A stretch of DNA of 64,000 nt from Flavobacterium sp. (GCA_018883065.1 VEQT01000005.1:1-64000); one strand, 5' to 3'; shown: positions 11,503 through 23,448, numbered from the stretch's first letter. Notes: generated by a model not told the origin, from the letters alone. Numbers and translations are program-made.

Positions 11503-14262
11503 ATGATGAACACTTCTTTCTTAGATCAATTGGCCCAGCAACTTGTTCATGACTATGCCGCTAATTTTGATCAACTTGTGGTTGTATTGCCCAACAAACG
11601 GGCTAAACTATTTTTAATTGCTGCACTCCAAAAACAGCTATCGACTGCCGTTTTTGCGCCCAAGATATCAAGTATCGAGGATTTTGTTCAAGAATTATCG
11701 GGCTTGCATCCTGCAGATTCAATTACTCAACTGTTTGAGTTTTATGACGTCTACTGCCAATTGTCACTCAAGCCCCAATCGTTTGAACTATTTGCCAATT
11801 GGGCCAAAACCTTGCTGCAAGACTTCAATGAGATTGATCGGTATTTGTTAGACCCACTGCACGTGTTAACGTACATTAAAGATATAGAAGACATCAAGCG
11901 ATGGGGCGTGGAGGTTGCCGATAAAACAAAGTTGTTGGAGAACTATGTGGATTTTTGGAAGCAATTACCCACCTATTATCAAGCCTTGAAAACGCACTTG
12001 TTGGCCAAAAAAATGGGGTATCAGGGATTAATATACAGAGAAGCCGTTCATCATTTACCCGATTTTTGTGAGGTTATTTCAGGCAAAACGTATGTTTTTG
12101 CTGGTTTTAATGCGCTTAATGCCGCCGAAGAAAAAATTATACAGACGCTACTTTTACATAATCGTGCACGGGTGTTCTGGGATGCTGATGAAACTTTTTT
12201 AAATGATCCAATGCATGATGCCGGTTTGTTTTTGCGACGATACAAAGCTACTTGGCCTTACTACAAATCACATCCCTTTGAGTGGATAACCAATGATTTT
12301 GCTCAACCCAAAACCATTCGATGCATTGGCACACCCAAAACAGTAGGTCAAACTAAAATTGCGGGTAGTATACTTGAAGACATCGTAACTACTTTTCCCG
12401 ATACACCTTTGAATTCTATTGCAGTGGTTTTGGCGGAGGAGCAGTTGTTAGTCCCCTTATTGTATGCATTACCCAACGAACTATCGGCATTGAATATCAC
12501 TATGGGTTATTCCAGTAAAAACAATCCGGCACAATTGTTGGTTGCACTACTCTTTAAAATGCATCTGCACGCACACTCCAGAGGTAGAAATACCTATGTG
12601 TATTATTACAAAGATGTATTAGCGGTTCTCACACATCCTATGATTGCACCCTATGCAGATGCCAATGAGTTGGTGCACACCATTCAACAGTATAATTATA
12701 CCTTTATTAGTCATCAAAAGTTAACCCAATTACATCCCCAACCCACAGCTCTTTTTGAGTTGTTGTTTAATCAATGGGAAGATGCGGCTATGCCGGTCTT
12801 AGAACGCCTTAGTGCCTTGTTGCTACTTTTAAAAACCAAGTTGTCTACTCAAAAAGAGGACGAGAAATTGCAGCAAACTTTTGTATATAGTTTGTACAAA
12901 ATGCTCAATAAATTATCCAATTATTTCACACAATATACAGCTGTCCATTCGCTTTCTACCTTGCATTCGGTATACAAGCAAGTAATCGATTTGGCCGAAG
13001 TTTCATTTGAAGGGGAACCACTGCAAGGACTTCAAATTATGGGTGTGTTAGAAAGCCGCGTCCTTGATTTTGAAACGGTGATTATTTTGTCGGTTAACGA
13101 AGGAAAATTCCCAGCAGGAAAATCAAACAATTCCTTTATTCCGTATGATGTAAAGCGCGAGTTGGGCTTGCCTACCTTTAAAGAAAAAGACGCCATTTAC
13201 GCCTATCATTTTTATCATATTCTTCAACGCGCCAAGCAGGTGTTTTTATTGTATAACACCGAAAGTGATGGGCTTGATGCCGGTGAGATGAGCCGTTTTA
13301 TTACACAAATGGAGGTTGAACGCCCCGATTCGCATGTTTTTACCAAAGCAATTCACAACCCAATTGTACCAAATACAGTTTCGGCATTGCAAGTGATTCC
13401 GAAGTCTGAGTCGGTAATGCAACGCATACATGAACTGGCAAATTCGGGCTTTTCGCCATCGTCGCTTAGCAGCTATATTCGTAACCCTTTACTTTTTTAT
13501 TTTCAACGGATTCTTCGTATTCGCGAAACGGATGAGGTAGAAGAAACAATTGCGCTAAATACATTAGGCACAATCATACACGAAAGCTTGTTCGAGCTTT
13601 ACACTCCATTTGTAGGAAAGGTATTAACAGAACAGCAACTCACGAGTTGCTTTACACAAATTGAGTTTGTGGTAACCAAACATTTTAAAGCCGTTTACAA
13701 AGAGGGTGAGATTAAAAAAGGCAGAAATCTTTTAGCATTTGAAGTAGCCAAACGCAACGTACATAATTTTTTAACCTACGAGTTAGCCCAACTAAAAAAA
13801 GGAGATGTAGTTCAGATTTTGGCTTTAGAAACCAAATTATCCCGCACGCTTTCCCATCCCGCTTTGCCGGTTGATGTTATAATAAGCGGAAATGTAGATC
13901 GCATAGAACAACGCAATGGCGTGGTACGAATTATAGACTACAAAACCGGAAAAGTTGAAAAGAGCAGTTTAGTACTCAAAACCTGGCAAGGTCTTACCGA
14001 AGATATCGCCAACGACAAAATTATTCAAGTGTTAGCCTATGCATTTATGTATGCCGCTAATTTTAACGAGCCACGTATGGAAGCTGGAATTATCTCTTTC
14101 AAAAACCTGAAAGAAGGGTTTATGCCATTTACAATTAAAGCCGACAAAGTTTCAACATGTTTCATCCATCAAGAACAACTAGATGAATATAAAGAGCAAT
14201 TGGTCTTACTGTTGGTAGAATTGTTTGACGCAACTATTCCATTTACAGAAAAACAGCCCTAA
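11503..14262 (+). CDS. PD-(D/E)XK nuclease / AddB-like exonuclease subunit
   Basis: VVVLPNKRAKLFL N-terminus, FSPSSLSSYIRNPLLFYFQRIL, RIIDYKTGKVE nuclease motif; 919 aa. Confidence 0.88.
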   Translation: MMNTSFLDQLAQQLVHDYAANFDQLVVVLPNKRAKLFLIAALQKQLSTAVFAPKISSIEDFVQELSGLHPADSITQLFEFYDVYCQLSLKPQSFELFANWAKTLLQDFNEIDRYLLDPLHVLTYIKDIEDIKRWGVEVADKTKLLENYVDFWKQLPTYYQALKTHLLAKKMGYQGLIYREAVHHLPDFCEVISGKTYVFAGFNALNAAEEKIIQTLLLHNRARVFWDADETFLNDPMHDAGLFLRRYKATWPYYKSHPFEWITNDFAQPKTIRCIGTPKTVGQTKIAGSILEDIVTTFPDTPLNSIAVVLAEEQLLVPLLYALPNELSALNITMGYSSKNNPAQLLVALLFKMHLHAHSRGRNTYVYYYKDVLAVLTHPMIAPYADANELVHTIQQYNYTFISHQKLTQLHPQPTALFELLFNQWEDAAMPVLERLSALLLLLKTKLSTQKEDEKLQQTFVYSLYKMLNKLSNYFTQYTAVHSLSTLHSVYKQVIDLAEVSFEGEPLQGLQIMGVLESRVLDFETVIILSVNEGKFPAGKSNNSFIPYDVKRELGLPTFKEKDAIYAYHFYHILQRAKQVFLLYNTESDGLDAGEMSRFITQMEVERPDSHVFTKAIHNPIVPNTVSALQVIPKSESVMQRIHELANSGFSPSSLSSYIRNPLLFYFQRILRIRETDEVEETIALNTLGTIIHESLFELYTPFVGKVLTEQQLTSCFTQIEFVVTKHFKAVYKEGEIKKGRNLLAFEVAKRNVHNFLTYELAQLKKGDVVQILALETKLSRTLSHPALPVDVIISGNVDRIEQRNGVVRIIDYKTGKVEKSSLVLKTWQGLTEDIANDKIIQVLAYAFMYAANFNEPRMEAGIISFKNLKEGFMPFTIKADKVSTCFIHQEQLDEYKEQLVLLLVELFDATIPFTEKQP

Positions 14263-15053
14263 ACTGATTTGAAAAATGCAGTTAAGGCGGCGCAAAGTTC
14301 ATCTGGGTTTTCTAGTTGAGTCATGTGCCCACCTTCAAAACACACCAACTTTGTATGTGTTTGCTCCACTTGGTCCTTGGTTGATTCAAAAGGCAATACC
14401 GGATCTTGTGTGCCCAATATGAGTAGCATTGGAAACGGTGCAAAATGCAACAAGACTTCTCGATCTTTCCTGATTTTCATGCCTTCAAGTGCAGCTATAA
14501 TACCCTGAAGAGGGGTTTCCAGCGCAGCTTTTTTTACGAGTTCGATGGTTGGGGCCAATCGTTCTCTATTGGTTTCACTAAATAAATTGGCAATGGATAG
14601 ATTTATAAATAACTGATGGTCTTTTTTGACCGCCTTCACCGCCCGATCGCGATTGAGTTTGCGTTCCGCCGAATCAGCCCGTGCAGTTGAATTGAGCAAG
14701 ACAAGTCCTTTGAATATTTCGGGATAGGCTTCGGCCAGTGCCAAGGCCACATATCCGCCCATGGAATGACCCACTACAATTGCTTTTCGGATGCGCAATT
14801 GCGAAAGTAATTCGTGCACCACATCGGCTTGGTCTTCCATGCTGTGCACATACCCCAAACAGCCGCTGTTTCCGTGACCCAATAAATCGAGTGTAATTAC
14901 CCGGTACTTTTGCTTATAAACAGCAACGAGTTCATTCCACATGCCTTGATTTTCTAAAAAACCATGCAACAATACAAGCGCACTCCCTTTGCCCGAATCG
15001 GTATAGGAGATGGGAGTATTTTTATAGTAAAAAGAGACTGGAGTTGGCGTCAT
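14259..15053 (-). CDS. Alpha/beta hydrolase
   Basis: LVLLHGFLENQGMW, VVGHSMGGYVAL, ILGTQDPVLP, GGHMTQLENP. Confidence 0.92.
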   Translation of the reverse strand: MTPTPVSFYYKNTPISYTDSGKGSALVLLHGFLENQGMWNELVAVYKQKYRVITLDLLGHGNSGCLGYVHSMEDQADVVHELLSQLRIRKAIVVGHSMGGYVALALAEAYPEIFKGLVLLNSTARADSAERKLNRDRAVKAVKKDHQLFINLSIANLFSETNRERLAPTIELVKKAALETPLQGIIAALEGMKIRKDREVLLHFAPFPMLLILGTQDPVLPFESTKDQVEQTHTKLVCFEGGHMTQLENPDELCAALTAFFKSV

Positions 15054-15109
15054 AAAACTAAAAAACGACTCACCGTAGCAAGTCGTTTAGGTTGTCAAGT
15101 TTAATTAGA

Positions 15110-16402
15110 TTAGGCGTTCATTAGGCTTTCAATTTCGTCAATTTCAATAGGAATATCGCGCATCAAATTGAAAGGATCGCCTTGTGCTTGCACCACCACA
15201 TTGTCTTCCAATCGAATACCAAAACCTTCGGCTGGAATATAAATTCCCGGCTCCACGGTAAACACCATATTGGCTTCAATCGGCTTGTGCAACAATCCAT
15301 AATCGTGGGTGTCTAATCCCATATGGTGTGAGGTGCCGTGCATAAAATATTTTTTGTAGGCTGGCCATTCTGGGTTTTCATTTTGCACATCGGCTTTGTC
15401 AATTAGGCCTAAACCGAGTAATTCGGCGGTCATGATTTTACCCACTTCTTGGTGGTAATTTTTCCAAAACTCACCAGGCACCAACAGTTTAGTGGCTTCA
15501 TTTTTTACGCGTAATACGGCATTGTACACCGCCTTTTGACGGGGCGTAAATGTACCCGAAACGGGAATGGTACGCGTCATATCACTCGAATAATTGGCGT
15601 ATTCGGCGGCTACATCAAGCAACAACAAATCACCCGCTTTACACGGTTGGTTGTTCTCTATATAATGCAGCACATTGGCGTTATTTCCCGAGGCGATAAT
15701 GGGGGTATAGGCAAATCCTTTGGAGCGGTTGCGCACAAATTCGTGAATCAATTCAGCTTCAATTTCATACTCCATTACGCCAGGTTTTACAAACGGCAAC
15801 AAACGACGAAATCCTTTGTTGGTAATGTTACAGGCCTGTTGAATCAAGGCTATTTCTTCGCTCTCTTTAATCGAACGAATGTGTTGCAATATCGGATTAC
15901 TTTTGGCTACTTGATGTGCCGGATATTGGGCTTTCCACCATTTTACAAAACGGGCTTCTCGGGTTTCGGTGGTCACCGATTGGCGGTAGTGCTCATTGGT
16001 ATTAACATACATCGTGTCGCAATAGGTCATCAACTCAAACAAGATTTTCTTGAAATCCTGCAACCAATACACCGTTTTTACTCCCGATACCTCAAAAGCC
16101 TTTTCTTTGGTTAATTTTTCGCCTTCCCAAATGGCAATGTGTTCGCTGGTTTCTTTCAAAAACAGAATTTCTTTCTGGTGCGCATAGGGTGCGTCGGGAA
16201 ATAACAACAGGATGCTTTCTTCTTGGTCAACGCCCGATAAGTAAAAGATATCACGGTGTTGAGCAAAGGGCAACGTACTGTCGGCCGAAACCGGATAAAT
16301 GTCGTTTGAATTGAAAACCGCCACGCTGTTGGGCTTCATATGGGCCGTAAATTTGGCGCGGTTTTTTATAAATAACTGACGGTCGAGTTGGTGGTATTTC
16401 AT
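15110..16402 (-). CDS. pepP: Xaa-Pro aminopeptidase (aminopeptidase P family)
   Basis: LLLLDVAAEYANYSSDMTRTIPVSG, HGTSHHMGLDTHD and FTVEPGIYIP metal-binding motifs. Confidence 0.92.
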   Translation of the reverse strand: MKYHQLDRQLFIKNRAKFTAHMKPNSVAVFNSNDIYPVSADSTLPFAQHRDIFYLSGVDQEESILLLFPDAPYAHQKEILFLKETSEHIAIWEGEKLTKEKAFEVSGVKTVYWLQDFKKILFELMTYCDTMYVNTNEHYRQSVTTETREARFVKWWKAQYPAHQVAKSNPILQHIRSIKESEEIALIQQACNITNKGFRRLLPFVKPGVMEYEIEAELIHEFVRNRSKGFAYTPIIASGNNANVLHYIENNQPCKAGDLLLLDVAAEYANYSSDMTRTIPVSGTFTPRQKAVYNAVLRVKNEATKLLVPGEFWKNYHQEVGKIMTAELLGLGLIDKADVQNENPEWPAYKKYFMHGTSHHMGLDTHDYGLLHKPIEANMVFTVEPGIYIPAEGFGIRLEDNVVVQAQGDPFNLMRDIPIEIDEIESLMNA

Positions 16403-16427
16403 GTGAACTGCAATTTAGTCCACAAAT

Positions 16428-17789
16428 CTAATCAATCCATTTGTAATATCGCGCACCGATGAGGTGGGGAATTTCGGCTTCTATGCGGTCCAATACCCAT
16501 TCGTGTTTTGGCTCGCGAACGGCAATTTTTTGTTCTTTTTTGTGTAATTTTTCGTAGGTGTCAAAATCAATTTCTTGGCTTTGGGCTAATACTTCAAATA
16601 ACTTCACCTTTTTAATTTGTGACTGCCAGCCGTCTTGAATAATCCCCTCAAAGACTTTTGATTTGGAGCCACTGCCATAGGCCATAAACCCAAATTTTTT
16701 AGTATTGATTTTTTCGTCACGCATTTGCGCTTGGGAGAGTGCCGAAAGCAAGCCCATAAAAATAGAGCCCGTATACAAATTTCCAATAAGCGAAGAAGCT
16801 TGTTCGGCGTCTTGCAATTTTTCAGTTACAAATTGTTTGTAGGCTTCTGACTTACTCACTTCTTTGAGTTTATTTTGATAATCGGCTCCCGATACTGTCT
16901 CGTTTAAAAGCGGCTCGGTTGCATCCAAAGCATAAATCTCACTCAACATGCGTCGCCCTTGAAAGGCATAAGGCAAATGCATGATAATTTGCGACCAACG
17001 GTTGTATGCCGAATCCGAAATTCCTGCTTTGGTTTTAAAGGAAAAATAGGCCGCTTTGGTTCTATCCATGTAACATTGGTTAGAGTATTGGCCATCAAAA
17101 ACCGGTTGGTCTTTGTGTATTTCGATTTCGGCCTCGAGTTGACCCAACCATGGTTTGTTTTGCTCGTTGCCGGTGATTTCATTTTTGCTTAGGCTGCGGT
17201 AGGGTTTAAAAAAATCAAACACGCCTTTGCTGCTGGTGGCCCAATTGGCGTCAAAGGCAATGATGCGCGGATGAGCCGAAATTAGTAAGGCGGTGGCTCC
17301 GGCTCCTTGGGTATATTCGCCCGTAGATTCTAAATCGTATTTGGCCAAATCGGTGGTAACTACAATCGCTTTTTGGGTTGGATTTAATCGTACAAAATCC
17401 AAGCAGTTTTGCAGGGCATCCACACCACCGATGCAGGCAAAAGTAAAATCAACGACATCGCAATGGGAAAGGCAATCGGCGCCAAATTTTTGCTCCATTA
17501 ATTGAATCAAAAAAGAGGCAATCGGTTTAGAGTTGTCGATGCTGCTTTCGGTGCCCACATAAATGCGCGCCACTTGAGCTAAATCAACCTGGTTTTGCTC
17601 GATGAGTTTGGTCAAGGCATTAGCGCCAAAAACAACCGGATCCTGATAGACATCGGGTAGGGTCATTTTGAGCAATCCCAAGCCTTTTTCTAGTTTTTCG
17701 GCTTCTATATTTCGTTGAGCTGCCAAGCTCGCAATGGGCAAATGCAGTGGAGCTACGTCAAAGGCAAGGGCATCAATTCCTGGATTCAT
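16428..17789 (-). CDS. Hydroxymethylglutaryl-CoA synthase
   Basis: GTESSIDNSKPIA, FTFACIGGVDAL (catalytic Cys), DYMDRTKAAY-like region; thiolase-fold HMGCS family. Confidence 0.88.
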   Translation of the reverse strand: MNPGIDALAFDVAPLHLPIASLAAQRNIEAEKLEKGLGLLKMTLPDVYQDPVVFGANALTKLIEQNQVDLAQVARIYVGTESSIDNSKPIASFLIQLMEQKFGADCLSHCDVVDFTFACIGGVDALQNCLDFVRLNPTQKAIVVTTDLAKYDLESTGEYTQGAGATALLISAHPRIIAFDANWATSSKGVFDFFKPYRSLSKNEITGNEQNKPWLGQLEAEIEIHKDQPVFDGQYSNQCYMDRTKAAYFSFKTKAGISDSAYNRWSQIIMHLPYAFQGRRMLSEIYALDATEPLLNETVSGADYQNKLKEVSKSEAYKQFVTEKLQDAEQASSLIGNLYTGSIFMGLLSALSQAQMRDEKINTKKFGFMAYGSGSKSKVFEGIIQDGWQSQIKKVKLFEVLAQSQEIDFDTYEKLHKKEQKIAVREPKHEWVLDRIEAEIPHLIGARYYKWID

Positions 17790-17978
17790 AGGTGAAATTA
17801 TTAAGCAGGTAAAATTATAATTAACTACATCTAGTAATGCACCATTTGCAGTTGAAATTGTACTACGCAGTGATTTTTATGAAATTCAAACTTTATGGGC
17901 CGTAATTTTGTTTATTTCAATTTTTATCCTCGGTTATCCCTCTAAATTTTGGTAAATTCGCGGTATAAATTTGTATCC

Positions 17979-18824
17979 ATGCGTATCTTATTCTTCGTTT
18001 TGCTTGTTCCAATTTTGTTTTTTGCTCAAGAAAAATCTCCCTATGCACTATTTACCTTATCGGGAAAGCAAACTAGCTACGCCAATCTTTTGGATGCAGC
18101 GGCTAAATGTGATGTTGTCTTGTTTGGCGAATACCACGACAATTCGATAGTGCATTGGCTCGAGTTGGAATTGGCCAAAGATCTTGCTGCAAAAACCACA
18201 CTCACCCTAGGTGCCGAAATGCTTGAAGCGGATAATCAATCTCAGCTTAATGCCTATTTGGCTGGAACCATCAACCAAAAACAACTGGATAGTACCGCTC
18301 GCTTGTGGCCCAATTACAAAACCGATTATAAGCCATTGGTCGATTGCGCCAAGGAAAAATCGTTGTCATTTATTGCAACCAATATACCCAGAAAATACGC
18401 CAGTTTGGTCTATAAAAAAGGATATGACGCTTTATTGGATTTGCCCGAACAAGAAAAAGCTTGGATGGCGCCTTTGCCCATTTTTTATGACGCAAGTTTG
18501 CCTGGATATGCCAAAATGCTTGCTGAAATGGGCGGACATGGCGGTGAAAATTTACCCAAAGCACAAGCCATTAAAGATGCAACGATGGCCTATTTTATAA
18601 GTAGAAACCTGCCTGAAAAGGGTGTGTTTCTGCATTATAACGGAACCTACCACAGCGATAATTTTGAAGGCATTGGGTATTATTTGAAACGCGCAAGGCC
18701 TGCAATAAAAATGCTCACCATTTCTACAGTTACCCAAGCTGATGTAAACGCATTGGCTCCAGAACATCTTTCAAAAGCTGATTTTATTTTGGTCGTTGAC
18801 GAGGATGCAACCAAAACCTATTAA
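17979..18824 (+). CDS. ChaN-family (heme-regulated) lipoprotein-like protein
   Basis: VVLFGEYHDNSIVHWLELEL, MLEADNQSQLNAYL, Ala/Gly-rich mid-section; ATG at 17979 preceding signal peptide. Confidence 0.8.
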   Translation: MRILFFVLLVPILFFAQEKSPYALFTLSGKQTSYANLLDAAAKCDVVLFGEYHDNSIVHWLELELAKDLAAKTTLTLGAEMLEADNQSQLNAYLAGTINQKQLDSTARLWPNYKTDYKPLVDCAKEKSLSFIATNIPRKYASLVYKKGYDALLDLPEQEKAWMAPLPIFYDASLPGYAKMLAEMGGHGGENLPKAQAIKDATMAYFISRNLPEKGVFLHYNGTYHSDNFEGIGYYLKRARPAIKMLTISTVTQADVNALAPEHLSKADFILVVDEDATKTY

Positions 18825-18943
18825 TTTATTGGCGGTTGTTTAAGTAGACTACGGCTGTAAAAAGCTGTTTTTCAACACGTATTACTTGCGAGCAACCAAA
18901 ATTAATAAACATTTTATAATCATTATAAATTAGAATAAAAGGG

Positions 18944-18974
18944 TTGTGGAACAAGCTAAGAAGACTTATTTTTG
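18944..18974 (+). promoter_or_regulatory. Bacteroidota-type promoter of sdhCAB
   Basis: TTG (18944-18946) - 20 nt - TATTTTTG (18967-18974). Confidence 0.65.
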
Positions 18975-19004
18975 TTTGATTTTTAAAACAATACACACAA
19001 TCTT

Positions 19005-19667
19005 ATGGCAAATACGATAGTACAGTCATCCATCGGAAAAAAAGTCGCTATGGCGCTTTCGGGACTTTTTTTAGTTTCATTTTTATCTCTTCATTTCTTC
19101 ATCAATTTGATGTCCGTTATTAGCGCTGAAACCTTCAATGAAATGTCTCATTTCATGGGGTATAATCCCGTTATTCAATTTGTAATGCAGCCCATTTTAG
19201 TGGCTGGCGTTATTTTTCACTTTGTAATGGGGTTTGTTTTGGAAATAAAAAACCGCAATGCACGTCCACAAGGCTATGCCAAATACAATGGTGCAGCCAA
19301 TGCGTCTTGGGCCTCGCGAAACATGATTATTTCTGGAATTGTAGTATTGGCTTTCTTGGGCTTACATTTTTATGATTTCTGGGTACACGAAATGACGTAT
19401 AAATACATCCAACAAGCTCCAATTGACGCCGAACGTTATTTTCCAGAATTGGTGGCTAAGTTTCAAAACCCAGTCCGAGTAGGAATTTACAGCCTTTGCT
19501 TTGTGTTGCTCTCTTTGCATTTATGGCATGGCTTTTCCTCTTCGTTTCAATCGGTAGGATTCAACAACAGATATTCTTCCTCCATTCAAAAATTGGGTTA
19601 CGCATTTGCGGTAGTTGTGCCATTTGGTTTTGTGTTTATCGCGTTGTTTCATTTTTTTAATCAGTAA
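19005..19667 (+). CDS. sdhC: Succinate dehydrogenase cytochrome b subunit
   Basis: Multi-TM b558 family, directly upstream of sdhA. Confidence 0.93.
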   Translation: MANTIVQSSIGKKVAMALSGLFLVSFLSLHFFINLMSVISAETFNEMSHFMGYNPVIQFVMQPILVAGVIFHFVMGFVLEIKNRNARPQGYAKYNGAANASWASRNMIISGIVVLAFLGLHFYDFWVHEMTYKYIQQAPIDAERYFPELVAKFQNPVRVGIYSLCFVLLSLHLWHGFSSSFQSVGFNNRYSSSIQKLGYAFAVVVPFGFVFIALFHFFNQ

Positions 19668-19678
19668 TTGCTCCGAGT

Positions 19679-21688
19679 ATGATATTAGATTCAAAAATTC
19701 CACAAGGCCCATTAGCAGAAAAATGGACATCTCATAAGGATCATCTTAAATTGGTTGCGCCAAACAACCGTCCAAAAATTGATATTATTGTAGTAGGAAC
19801 TGGTTTAGCAGGGGCTTCGGCAGCTGCTTCATTGGGTGAAATGGGCTACAATGTAAAAGCGTTTTGCTTCCAAGATTCACCAAGACGTGCGCATTCTATT
19901 GCTGCTCAAGGAGGAATCAATGCAGCCAAAAATTACCAAAACGACGGCGACAGTACGTACCGTTTGTTTTACGACACCATCAAAGGAGGTGACTACCGCG
20001 CCCGTGAAGCCAACGTACACCGTTTGGCCGAAGTCTCGAGCAATATCATTGACCAATGTGTGGCTCAAGGGGTACCCTTTGCCCGTGATTACGGCGGATT
20101 GTTAGACAACCGATCATTTGGTGGAACACAAGTACAACGTACCTTTTACGCCGCAGGACAAACCGGTCAACAGTTGTTGTTGGGCGCATACTCAGCCTTG
20201 TCAAGACAAGTAGGATTGGGGCGTGTAGAGATGTTTACTCGCCACGAAATGTTGGATTTAGTTAAAGTAGACGGCAAAGCCCGTGGAATTATAGCCCGTA
20301 ATTTGGTTACCGGAGAATTGGAGCGTCATTCAGCACATGCTGTGATCATTGCATCAGGAGGATATGGAAATGTATATTTTCTATCCACGAATGCCATGGG
20401 AAGCAACGTAACTGCTGGCTGGAAAGTACACAAACAAGGGGCCGCTTTTGCCAATCCGTGTTTTGTTCAGATTCACCCCACTTGTATTCCGGTACACGGA
20501 ACCAATCAAGCCAAATTGACCTTGATGTCGGAGTCCCTTCGAAATTCGGGTCGTATTTGGGTTCCCAAGAAAAAAGAAGATGCCGAGGCCATTCGTGCAG
20601 GTAAATTAAAACCTACCCAATTGGCTCCCGAGGATCGCGATTATTTTTTAGAGCGCAAATACCCTGCTTTTGGAAACTTAGTACCGCGTGACGTAGCCTC
20701 AAGAGCTGCCAAAGAAGTGTGTGACGAAGGAAGAGGAATTGAAGCTAACGATACCAATGAAGGTGTGTATTTGGATTTCTCTACCGAGATCCAAAACAAA
20801 GGAAAACAAGCGGCTTATGCTAAAGGTAATCACCACCCATCAGCCGAAGAAATTATAGCCTTAGGCAAACAGTGGTTGAAAGAAAAGTACGGGAACTTGT
20901 TTACCATGTACCAAAAAATAACCGATGAAAATCCGTACGAAACCCCAATGAAAATCTATCCTGCGGTGCACTACACCATGGGCGGTGTATGGGTGGATTA
21001 CAACTTACAATCTACAATTCCGGGTTGTTTTGTGGCAGGAGAAGCCAATTTCTCTGATCACGGAGCCAACCGTTTGGGTGCCTCTGCTTTGATGCAAGGG
21101 TTAGCCGACGGGTATTTTGTGTTGCCGTACACGGTTTCAGATTACTTGGCTGACGAAATTCGTACCGGAAAAATCTCTACCGATTTGCCCGAGTTTGCCG
21201 AGGCCGAAAACCGAGTAAAATCAACCATTGAAAAATTCTTGTCCAATAAAGGAACCAAATCAGTAGATCATTTTCACAAACGCTTGGGCCGCATCATGTG
21301 GAACAAAGTAGGAATGGGTAGAAATGAAGCGGGATTAAAAGAAGCGATTGCCGAAATAGCGGCGTTGAAAGACGAATTTTTCAAAGACGTATATGTTCCA
21401 GGAAGTGCCGATGAGGTAAACCAAGAATTAGAAAAAGCACTTCGTGTAGCTGATTTTATTGATTTGGGCCAATTGATGGCGAAGGATGCCTTGCAGCGCA
21501 ACGAATCGTGTGGAGGTCACTTCCGCGAAGAGTACCAAGACGCAGAGGGTGAAACCTTGCGTGACGATGAAAACTTCAAATATGTAGCCGCTTGGGAATA
21601 CCAAGGAGATGACATTAATACAGAGGTGTTACACAAAGAAGTATTGAACTATGAATTTATTAAAATAGCAGCCAGAAATTATAAATAA
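19679..21688 (+). CDS. sdhA: Succinate dehydrogenase/fumarate reductase flavoprotein subunit
   Basis: [64 protein letters not shown]. Confidence 0.97.
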   Translation: MILDSKIPQGPLAEKWTSHKDHLKLVAPNNRPKIDIIVVGTGLAGASAAASLGEMGYNVKAFCFQDSPRRAHSIAAQGGINAAKNYQNDGDSTYRLFYDTIKGGDYRAREANVHRLAEVSSNIIDQCVAQGVPFARDYGGLLDNRSFGGTQVQRTFYAAGQTGQQLLLGAYSALSRQVGLGRVEMFTRHEMLDLVKVDGKARGIIARNLVTGELERHSAHAVIIASGGYGNVYFLSTNAMGSNVTAGWKVHKQGAAFANPCFVQIHPTCIPVHGTNQAKLTLMSESLRNSGRIWVPKKKEDAEAIRAGKLKPTQLAPEDRDYFLERKYPAFGNLVPRDVASRAAKEVCDEGRGIEANDTNEGVYLDFSTEIQNKGKQAAYAKGNHHPSAEEIIALGKQWLKEKYGNLFTMYQKITDENPYETPMKIYPAVHYTMGGVWVDYNLQSTIPGCFVAGEANFSDHGANRLGASALMQGLADGYFVLPYTVSDYLADEIRTGKISTDLPEFAEAENRVKSTIEKFLSNKGTKSVDHFHKRLGRIMWNKVGMGRNEAGLKEAIAEIAALKDEFFKDVYVPGSADEVNQELEKALRVADFIDLGQLMAKDALQRNESCGGHFREEYQDAEGETLRDDENFKYVAAWEYQGDDINTEVLHKEVLNYEFIKIAARNYK

Positions 21689-21743
21689 AATAGGCATTAG
21701 GCATTAGCCAATAATGACTAGTAATTTACCTAAATATACACCC

Positions 21744-22505
21744 ATGAGTGCAGCAAAAAACATCAATATCAACCTTAAAATTTGGCGCCAGAAAAACGCG
21801 AAATCAAAAGGAAAAATGGAAACATACAAATTAGACAATGTATCTACTGCCAGTTCATTTTTAGAAATGTTAGATCAATTGAACGAACAGTTGATCAACG
21901 AGCAAAAAGAACCCATTGCCTTTGACCACGATTGCCGCGAGGGAATTTGCGGGATGTGTTCGTTATTCATTAACGGAAGAGCCCACGGACCAGATACCGG
22001 AATCACTACCTGTCAGTTGCACATGCGTATGTTTAACGACGGTGATACTATTTTTGTGGAGCCATGGAGAAGTCGTGCTTTTCCAGTGGTGAAAGACTTA
22101 ATGGTTGACCGAAGTGCATTTGACCGAATCCAACAAGCGGGAGGATTTGTATCGGTAAACACCTCTGGTAGAACCATTGATGCCAACGCTACCCCCATTC
22201 CAAAAAACGATGCAGACAAAGCGTTTGAAGCCGCAGCTTGCATTGGATGTGGAGCTTGTGTAGCGACTTGTAAAAATGGATCAGCCATGCTATTTGTGGG
22301 GGCCAAAGTTTCGCAATACGCGTTGTTGCCACAAGGAAAAGTTGAAGCTACTAACCGTGTTTTAAATATGGTTAGACAAATGGACGAAGAAGGATTCGGA
22401 AACTGTACCAATACCGGTGCTTGCGAGATTGAATGTCCAAAAGGAATTTCTTTAGAAAACATTGCCCGCATGAACCGCGAGTATTTGAAAGCCAGTATTA
22501 TCTAA
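21744..22505 (+). CDS. sdhB: Succinate dehydrogenase/fumarate reductase iron-sulfur subunit
   Basis: [35 protein letters not shown]; start at ATG 21744 preferred. Confidence 0.95.
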   Translation: MSAAKNININLKIWRQKNAKSKGKMETYKLDNVSTASSFLEMLDQLNEQLINEQKEPIAFDHDCREGICGMCSLFINGRAHGPDTGITTCQLHMRMFNDGDTIFVEPWRSRAFPVVKDLMVDRSAFDRIQQAGGFVSVNTSGRTIDANATPIPKNDADKAFEAAACIGCGACVATCKNGSAMLFVGAKVSQYALLPQGKVEATNRVLNMVRQMDEEGFGNCTNTGACEIECPKGISLENIARMNREYLKASII

Positions 22506-22527
22506 TACAAGCGTAACAACATACTAC

Positions 22528-22558
22528 AAACGCATCCCTAACCGGATGCGTTTTTTAT
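22528..22558 (+). terminator. Terminator of sdhCAB
   Basis: AAACGCATCC ctaacc GGATGCGTTTTTT. Confidence 0.85.
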
Positions 22559-22605
22559 TTAGTAAAGCCAAATAAATTATATTTACATGACGCTAATTAA
22601 GATGC

Positions 22606-23448
22606 ATGCACATGAAAAACATTTACAATGTTCTGCTATTATTATTCATTATAGGGAGTAGTTCGCAGGCGCAAGATTTGGCTGTCATGACTTATAACAT
22701 TCGATTGGATGTTGCATCAGATGCCGACAACGATTGGAACCACCGCAAAGCTTTTTTAACGGATCAATTGGCCTATTATGCACCCGATATTTTTGGGATT
22801 CAAGAAGCTCTTCCACATCAGGTGGTAGATGTCCAATTGGCTTTGCCAGCGTACAAACACATTGGCATTGGTAGAGAGGGCGAAAACCAAGGCGAGGCGT
22901 CGTCTATTTTTTATCAGTCCAAACAGTATGCAGTGCAAAATGAAACTACCTTTTGGCTGTCGCCAACGCCCGATGATGTATCCAAAGGCTGGGACGCTGC
23001 CTGCTTGCGCGTGTGTACGTTTGGATTGTTTACACAACTAAAAACGGGAAAGCAGTTTTGGGTGTTTAACACGCACTTGGATCATATGGGTGAAGAAGCC
23101 AGAACCAACGGTCTGCAGTTGATTTTGGCTAAAATCAAAGCCGTAAATACACAGAATTATCCAGTAATTTTGATGGGGGATTTTAATTCGACACCCAACC
23201 ATTTACGCATTCAAAACTTGAAAAATAGCTTGAATGACAGCAGAGATTATTCTGAAACCAAGCCATTTGGTCCTTCGGGAACCTTTAATGGATTTGCTCA
23301 CAACAAGCCCGTGACTGATTTAATTGATTATGTTTTTGTCTCGAAATCGGGGATTGAGGTAAAAAAATACGCCGTATTGAGTGACGCCATCAACATGCAT
23401 TATCCTTCTGATCACTTGCCGGTTTTTGTGCACTTGGAACTAAAATAA
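22606..23448 (+). CDS. Secreted endonuclease/exonuclease/phosphatase family protein
   Basis: LAVMTYNIRLD, DIFGIQEALPHQ, LMGDFNSTPN, PSDHLPVFV; signal peptide. Confidence 0.92.
   Translation: MHMKNIYNVLLLLFIIGSSSQAQDLAVMTYNIRLDVASDADNDWNHRKAFLTDQLAYYAPDIFGIQEALPHQVVDVQLALPAYKHIGIGREGENQGEASSIFYQSKQYAVQNETTFWLSPTPDDVSKGWDAACLRVCTFGLFTQLKTGKQFWVFNTHLDHMGEEARTNGLQLILAKIKAVNTQNYPVILMGDFNSTPNHLRIQNLKNSLNDSRDYSETKPFGPSGTFNGFAHNKPVTDLIDYVFVSKSGIEVKKYAVLSDAINMHYPSDHLPVFVHLELK

Noticed and set aside
15536-16114. 192-aa plus-strand ORF
   Set aside because: Fully antisense to pepP with no recognisable domain or start context.
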